Part shown: in pieces, positions 59,768 to 64,000 of the stretch
Layout of the letters: every line of letters begins with the position of its first letter
Position numbering within the stretch: the stretch's first letter is position 1
DNA from: Brevundimonas bullata
Lineage (GTDB): Bacteria; Pseudomonadota; Alphaproteobacteria; Caulobacterales; Caulobacteraceae
Length of the DNA stretch: 64,000 nucleotides
NCBI RefSeq assembly: GCF_003350205.1
Contig: NZ_QLLC01000019.1
Location: 1 to 64,000, forward strand
Direction of reading: 5' to 3'
The notes under the pieces: generated by a model
Told to the model about the DNA's origin: nothing
Databases searched by the model: none
What the model saw: the letters and a program-made list of their open reading frames with translations, nothing else
Made by a program: the position numbers and the translations under genes

Positions 59768-61360
59768 TCAGACGAGCTGGGCGCCGGGGCGGCCGTCTTC
59801 GACGACCCAGGTATTGAGGGTGGACAGGGCGGCCCTAGGGTCGCGCACGTCGCTGATGGCTTGATAGCGGGTCGTCATCCGGCCCGGAGTGATGTCGATG
59901 GCCATATAGCCGCGCTTGCGGCTGTCGAAGAACTTGATCTGCGGATTATTGGGCATGGCCGACATCAGGCCGTCGTAGCTGGGACCACCCGAGGTGATCG
60001 AGGTGCCGACGAACTCGGTCGCGACGGTGGCGGACGACGGATCGCTGCTGTCCAGCTTCACGTCATTGGTCCAGAAGGAGTGATAGTCGCCGCTGAGGAC
60101 GACGGGATTGCGCGGTTTCAGCGTCGCCAGCGCTTGGGTCAGGCGGTCGCGCGCGACCGGATAACCGTCCCAGGTGTCGGTCCAGTAGCGGGTGTTCAGG
60201 CCGCCGTCGCCAAATCGAAGACCCGCCATCACCAGATCCTGACCGAGGATGTTCCAGCGCGCGCCTGCGTTCGCCAGGCCGTCGTACAGCCAGCGCTCCT
60301 GCTCGAAGCCGAGGAAGCTGCGCGAGGGATCGAGACGATCGGGACAGGCGGCGTCGGTGACGATCTGACCCTTGCCGCCGTTGGGACCGTCGCTGCACGC
60401 CTGTTTCGAGCGATACTGACGACCGTCCAGCATGAAGAACTCGGCCAGCTGGCCGTAACGGACCCGCCGATGGATGGGCATTTGCAGCCGGGCGTCCAGG
60501 CGGGTGCGGCGGATCGGCATGGCCTCGTAGAAGGCCTGATAGCCCGCCGCGCGACGCCGCAGGAAGTCGGTCGGCGTGACGCCGGGCGTCTTGGACCAGA
60601 CGCCGGAATAGTCGTCCTGAATCTCGTGGTCGTCCCAGACCGCCAGGCAGGGCGCGGCGGCGTGCAGGCGTTGCAGGTCGGCGTCGGTGCGGTGCAGGGC
60701 GTAGCGGTTGCGATAGCCCGCCAGCGTCGTGGCCTCTTCCAAGCCGTAGGGGCGCACGACCTCGGCCGCGCGCTCTGGCCCGCGTGAATATTCGTAGATG
60801 TAGTCGCCGAGAAACAGGGTCAGGTCCGGCGCCTCGTCCGCCATGTGGCCATAGGCGCTGAAATAGCCCGACTCCCAGTTCGAGCAGGAGGCGACGGCGA
60901 TGCGCAGGGCGTCGACGGCGGCGTCGGGGGCCGGCGTGGTGCGGGCGCGACCGACGGGGCTTTGCTGGCCCATGGCGCTGAAGCGGTACCAGTAGGGACG
61001 ACCGGGGATCAGGCCCTCGACCTCGACATGGACGCTGTGGGCAGCGGCGGGTTCGGCTGCGATCCGGCCCGAGGCGACGATGTTGCGGAAGCTCTCGTCG
61101 GCGGCGATATCCCACTGCACCGGGACGGCGCCGCCCATGCCGCCCAGACCATCTGGCGCGACCGGATCGACGGCCAGGCGCGTCCAGATGACGAAGCCGT
61201 CCGGGGCCGGATCACCGCTGGCGACGCCCAGAGGAAAGACATAGGCCCCTTTCGCCTGTACCCCGTTCGCCTGGGCCCGGCCGAACTGAAGCACGGCGGG
61301 CGCGGCGACCAAGCCGCCCAGCAGGGCGCGGCGATGCAGGCGGGCAGGAGCGCTGGCCAT
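59768..61360 (-). CDS. Alkaline phosphatase D (PhoD)-family secreted phosphatase
   Basis: A 530-residue PhoD-type enzyme, paralogous to the protein at 5064-6665. The N-terminus has a twin-arginine signal (LHRRALLGGLVAAPAVLQ). The N-terminal domain contains GVASGDPAPDGFVIWTRLA and AAHSVHVEVEGL, nearly the same as in the paralogue. Catalytic motifs are FLGDYIYEYSRG, VWDDHEIQDDYSG and VLSGDYHSFWTND. The regions containing the DDHE motif and the sequence LRRRAAGYQAFYEAMPIRR are typical of the family. It follows the calcineurin-like gene after 9 bases. With its neighbours it probably degrades phosphate esters imported or bound by the receptor at the window edge. Confidence 0.92.
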   Translation of the reverse strand: MASAPARLHRRALLGGLVAAPAVLQFGRAQANGVQAKGAYVFPLGVASGDPAPDGFVIWTRLAVDPVAPDGLGGMGGAVPVQWDIAADESFRNIVASGRIAAEPAAAHSVHVEVEGLIPGRPYWYRFSAMGQQSPVGRARTTPAPDAAVDALRIAVASCSNWESGYFSAYGHMADEAPDLTLFLGDYIYEYSRGPERAAEVVRPYGLEEATTLAGYRNRYALHRTDADLQRLHAAAPCLAVWDDHEIQDDYSGVWSKTPGVTPTDFLRRRAAGYQAFYEAMPIRRTRLDARLQMPIHRRVRYGQLAEFFMLDGRQYRSKQACSDGPNGGKGQIVTDAACPDRLDPSRSFLGFEQERWLYDGLANAGARWNILGQDLVMAGLRFGDGGLNTRYWTDTWDGYPVARDRLTQALATLKPRNPVVLSGDYHSFWTNDVKLDSSDPSSATVATEFVGTSITSGGPSYDGLMSAMPNNPQIKFFDSRKRGYMAIDITPGRMTTRYQAISDVRDPRAALSTLNTWVVEDGRPGAQLV

Positions 61361-61369
61361 CAGATTATC

Positions 61370-62683
61370 CTATCGAGCCGCGTCAGAGCGGGCGGCGCCG
61401 TTTCCGAACCGGGCGCGGAAGTCGTCCAGGCGGATCGTGAACTCGTCCTGACCCAGAAAGGCGTCGTCCGTCATCTGCGGCTGTTCATTGGGCTTGTACC
61501 AGCGGGCGTAGTCCGGGGTGTCCGAAGCGTAGCGGTCGTAATGGGTGGAGTAGGTGCGGACACGGATCGTCGGGACCGCCTCGCTCATGTCAAAGGTCAT
61601 CAGCCGCATCCAGCCGTCGCCCAGGCCCGGCGCCTTTTCGGCGGCCATGCCTGCGTCGATGGCCGCCTGATTGCGATCCTGAAAATCGGACAGGATCTGA
61701 TAGACGGCGCGGCCCTGGCGATTGCGGTCCATGCGGAACGACTGCCCGTTGTGATGGCCGCTCAGCACCATGAAAATCTGCGGGTTGCGGTCGATCAGCT
61801 TGTCCCAGACGCCCTGGGCGTTGTTGTCGAAGGGGTCCAGGGCGTGGATGTCCACGACCGGATGGGCGCGGCGTTCGCCGGTCTTGTCCAGGAAATCATG
61901 GGTGGCGATGATCGTCGGCAGGCCGGGATGGGCGTGGATGACCGTTTCGGCCCACCTCAGGCTGGCGTCGGACGGGGCGAACTGCAGGCCGATGTGCAGG
62001 AAGCGGTAGCCCCCCGCTTCGAAGATCTGGGCGCTGTCGGCGCCGCCGTCGTGCGCGGCGACATACCAGGGACGGTCCTTGAAGAACTCCGAATCCGAGC
62101 CGAAGGCGCGGACCCATTCGGTCAGACCCCCGACATGGATCATGCCCAGGCGGCGCAGGTCGCCTTCGGGCGCGGTCAGGTCGCGCGGCCAGGATTCCTC
62201 CCACCACTGGGCGTCATAGTCATGATTGCCGGACACCACGGAGAAGGGCAGGGCGTCCGCGATCAGGCGATAGGCCTGGACGGAAGCGGGGATCTCGACC
62301 GTCTTCACGCCCTGGGTCCAGCGTTCGGGGTTCATGCCGGCGGGCAGCGGCCGTGCGCTGAACCCGCGCGCGGCGTGCTCTGGGTCGATGGCGATCGTCG
62401 GATGTTGCCAGACATCGCCCAGGGCGGTGGCGAAGACGATGTCCCCGCCGCGCGAGGCGGCGTGATCCGCGATGAAGCGCATCTGCTCAGTCAGCATGTC
62501 GCGCGCGTCGAACGGGAAGCCCACGGCGCGCTGATGCGTGAAGTCGACATAGTTCTGGGTGTCGGGGATGACCGCGAGGGTGAAGCGGCTGCCGTCAGCG
62601 GGTTCGCTCAGGGCCGGGGAGGCGGAGAATAGAAGCGTCAGCGCCAAAGCGGCGGAGCGCGCCTTTTTCCAGATCGTCGACAT
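61370..62683 (-). CDS. Secreted calcineurin-like metallophosphoesterase
   Basis: A 437-residue exported phosphoesterase. The signal peptide ends near LSEP (27). Metal-ligand motifs occur in order: VIPDTQN (D41), ALGDVWQH, VSGNHDYDAQ, IIATHDF and LSGHHNGQSF. The first motif reads PDTQ instead of the classical DxH, a variant known in this subgroup. The insert with DPFDNNAQGVWDKLIDRN precedes the last motif. ATG 62683 lies close to the preceding terminator (62705-62732), so transcription of this gene either reads through from the receptor or begins within the 60-base gap. It likely acts in the periplasm or at the surface on phosphate esters. Confidence 0.9.
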   Translation of the reverse strand: MSTIWKKARSAALALTLLFSASPALSEPADGSRFTLAVIPDTQNYVDFTHQRAVGFPFDARDMLTEQMRFIADHAASRGGDIVFATALGDVWQHPTIAIDPEHAARGFSARPLPAGMNPERWTQGVKTVEIPASVQAYRLIADALPFSVVSGNHDYDAQWWEESWPRDLTAPEGDLRRLGMIHVGGLTEWVRAFGSDSEFFKDRPWYVAAHDGGADSAQIFEAGGYRFLHIGLQFAPSDASLRWAETVIHAHPGLPTIIATHDFLDKTGERRAHPVVDIHALDPFDNNAQGVWDKLIDRNPQIFMVLSGHHNGQSFRMDRNRQGRAVYQILSDFQDRNQAAIDAGMAAEKAPGLGDGWMRLMTFDMSEAVPTIRVRTYSTHYDRYASDTPDYARWYKPNEQPQMTDDAFLGQDEFTIRLDDFRARFGNGAARSDAAR

Positions 62684-62704
62684 GTCTGCGTCTCGCGAAA
62701 ATGC

Positions 62705-62732
62705 CGGGCTCCGGTCCGAGGACCGGAGCCCG
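62705..62732 (-). terminator. Intrinsic terminator after the receptor gene
   Basis: CGGGCTCCGGTC (62705-62716) and GACCGGAGCCCG (62721-62732) form a perfect 12-bp stem with a CGAG loop. It begins 12 bases after the receptor stop on the minus strand and is followed there by GCATTTT. This is the best terminator in the window. Confidence 0.75.
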
Positions 62733-62743
62733 TGGTCAGGGTC

Positions 62744-64000
62744 TCAGTAGCGATAGCTCAGCCGCACGCCCCAGGTGCGCGGCGCGTTGGGCGAGCCGGT
62801 CGCAGCCGAGATGAAGCGGTTGCGCGACTCTTCAGAGTAGGCGTTCGTCAGGTTGTTGACGTAGAGGCCGAACGAATAGTCCGCGGTCGGCGGGCTCAGC
62901 GTCAGGTTGGCGTTCACCAGCCAGAAGGAGTCGATGATCGAGTTGGACGAGGTGCTGAACTTCTCGTCGCGATAGCTGTAGTTGGTTTCCGCCTCAAAAC
63001 CCCAGCCGCCGATCTGCCGGCTGTAAGCGACCGAACCCTTGTAGTCCCACCGCGGGAAGGGCAGGCGTTCGCCGGCGCGATCGCTGTAGACGATGGTGTT
63101 GTACTCGCCCGTCACCGGGTCCTTGGCCGCCTCGGTGGCCGTGGCGTTGACGAAGTAGAACTCGTCATACTCGCCGTACTTGTAGCCGATGGATTGGGTG
63201 ACGGTCAGGCTGTCCAGCGGACGCCAGCGCAGTTCCAACTCCGCGCCCTGGATGTGCGACTTGGGCACGTTGATCATGCGGCCCACGCGTCCGGTCTGGG
63301 TGTAGAGCACGCCCTGAAGCTGCTGGTCGCGGTAGTCGTAGTAGTAGACGGCCGCGTTCAGTTGCAGGCGACGATCAAAGAAGCTGGACCGCAGTCCGGC
63401 CTCATAGGCGATCAGTTCCTCGAACTTGAACGGATCAAGCTGTTCCGGCAGCCCGCTGTTGTAGGTGGTGAAGCCGCCCGACTTCACGCCTCGGGACACG
63501 TTGGCGTAGGCCAGGACGTCGTCGTTGAAGGCGTATTCCGCGCCGATCTTGCCGGTCCATTCGCCCATGCTCTGGGCCTTGGACGTGTTGGCGCGCAGCG
63601 CCGGCGTCGGCGCCAGAATCTCGGTCTTGAAGTCGTTGAGTTCGCGCGTTTCATCTTCGTAGCGCAGGCCGCCGACAAGGGTCAGGCGGTCCGTCAGCCG
63701 GTAGTCGATGTTGCCGAACACGCCGGTGGTTTCGACCTTCTGATTGTAGGTGGTGCTCATCCAGAAGCCGAGGCTCTTGGCTTCCGAGAAGTCCGAATAG
63801 AAGCCGCCGTCCACGTCTTCCGTGGCGTGATACAGGCCGCCCATCCACTGCAGGCGGCCGCCGGTCGGCGACGCTAGGCGCACTTCCTGGGACACGGTTT
63901 CGATGTCGTTGAAGAAGTAGGTGCCGGCCTCGTTGGACGCGGTGGCGTCCCAGTCGTTTAGTTCGTTGCGGTCGAACGCTTCATAGCTGCCGATCGCGGT
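62744..64000 (-). CDS. TonB-dependent receptor, C-terminal part (cut by window edge)
   Basis: The last 418 residues or so of a TBDR. The frame stays open without interruption to base 64000, so the start lies outside. The sequence shows barrel strands with the usual family features: VSQEVRLASPTGGRLQWMGG, VFGNIDYRLTDRLTLVGGLRYE, AYANVSRGVKSGGF, and the end PRTWGVRLSYRY with terminal aromatic. No plug or signal peptide is in view. The downstream genes encode three phosphatases, which suggests that the ligand is a phosphate ester such as inositol phosphate or nucleotide; this is context only. Confidence 0.92.
   Translation of the reverse strand, partial: TAIGSYEAFDRNELNDWDATASNEAGTYFFNDIETVSQEVRLASPTGGRLQWMGGLYHATEDVDGGFYSDFSEAKSLGFWMSTTYNQKVETTGVFGNIDYRLTDRLTLVGGLRYEDETRELNDFKTEILAPTPALRANTSKAQSMGEWTGKIGAEYAFNDDVLAYANVSRGVKSGGFTTYNSGLPEQLDPFKFEELIAYEAGLRSSFFDRRLQLNAAVYYYDYRDQQLQGVLYTQTGRVGRMINVPKSHIQGAELELRWRPLDSLTVTQSIGYKYGEYDEFYFVNATATEAAKDPVTGEYNTIVYSDRAGERLPFPRWDYKGSVAYSRQIGGWGFEAETNYSYRDEKFSTSSNSIIDSFWLVNANLTLSPPTADYSFGLYVNNLTNAYSEESRNRFISAATGSPNAPRTWGVRLSYRY

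Noticed and set aside
1..64000. tRNA, rRNA, CRISPR arrays, insertion sequences or prophage genes
   Set aside because: I found no cloverleaf-like gene, no array of spaced direct repeats and no transposase or integrase reading frame on either strand.

Overview
The window reads as a chromosomal segment of a GC-rich alphaproteobacterium, most likely Caulobacterales and Brevundimonas-like. That placement is inferred from the strong GC3 codon bias, the many TonB-dependent receptors (TBDRs), the FecI/FecR pairs and the fused MrpA-MrpB antiporter subunit; no rRNA or tRNA gene is available to confirm it. I see no insertion sequence, prophage, CRISPR array or RNA gene. Coding density is very high and no stretch above about 300 bases lacks a gene.

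Layout. (1) 178-6665: ECF sigma factor, FecR anti-sigma factor, an STN-bearing TBDR and a secreted PhoD-type phosphatase, a signal-responsive uptake unit. (2) 10599 down to 6685 on the minus strand: arsR-arsC-acr3-arsH, then a chromate transporter. (3) 10813-17891: a serine hydrolase, an XRE-cupin regulator, a dipeptide (L-Ala-D/L-Glu type) epimerase, a TBDR and a POT peptide transporter, which together look like a peptide or murein-peptide scavenging unit with repeated operators. (4) 17971-19527: a helical-repeat protein of unknown function and a 70-residue protein, divergently transcribed.

(5) 19703-44774 is the most remarkable part: about 25 kb, all on the plus strand. It encodes a periplasmic STN/TonB-C protein, a TonB, FecI, FecR, a TpsB-type outer-membrane transporter, an ExbB carrying a DUF2341/LamG-like periplasmic domain, ExbD, a second TonB, a putative porin, a small secreted protein, a 38-residue coupled ORF, a 4437-residue filamentous-haemagglutinin-like exoprotein, SapC, an OmpH/Skp-like chaperone and another TonB-C-like protein. 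No TBDR is encoded there. I propose a surface-adhesin secretion system with its own proton-motive-force module and its own cell-surface signalling system.

(6) 47235-44818 (minus): a TBDR with a divergent TetR regulator (47363-48043) sharing a near-perfect palindromic operator. Downstream on the minus strand lie an aldehyde dehydrogenase, a diheme c-type cytochrome lipoprotein, a parallel beta-helix lipoprotein and an SDR. (7) 58803-52830 (minus): a complete Mrp/Pha cation/proton antiporter operon (AB fusion, C, D, E, F, G) with overlapping genes. (8) 64000-58990 (minus): a TBDR cut by the window edge, a strong terminator, then a calcineurin-like phosphoesterase, a second PhoD-type phosphatase and a PAP2 phosphatase lipoprotein. 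TBDR-plus-phosphatase units therefore bracket the window.
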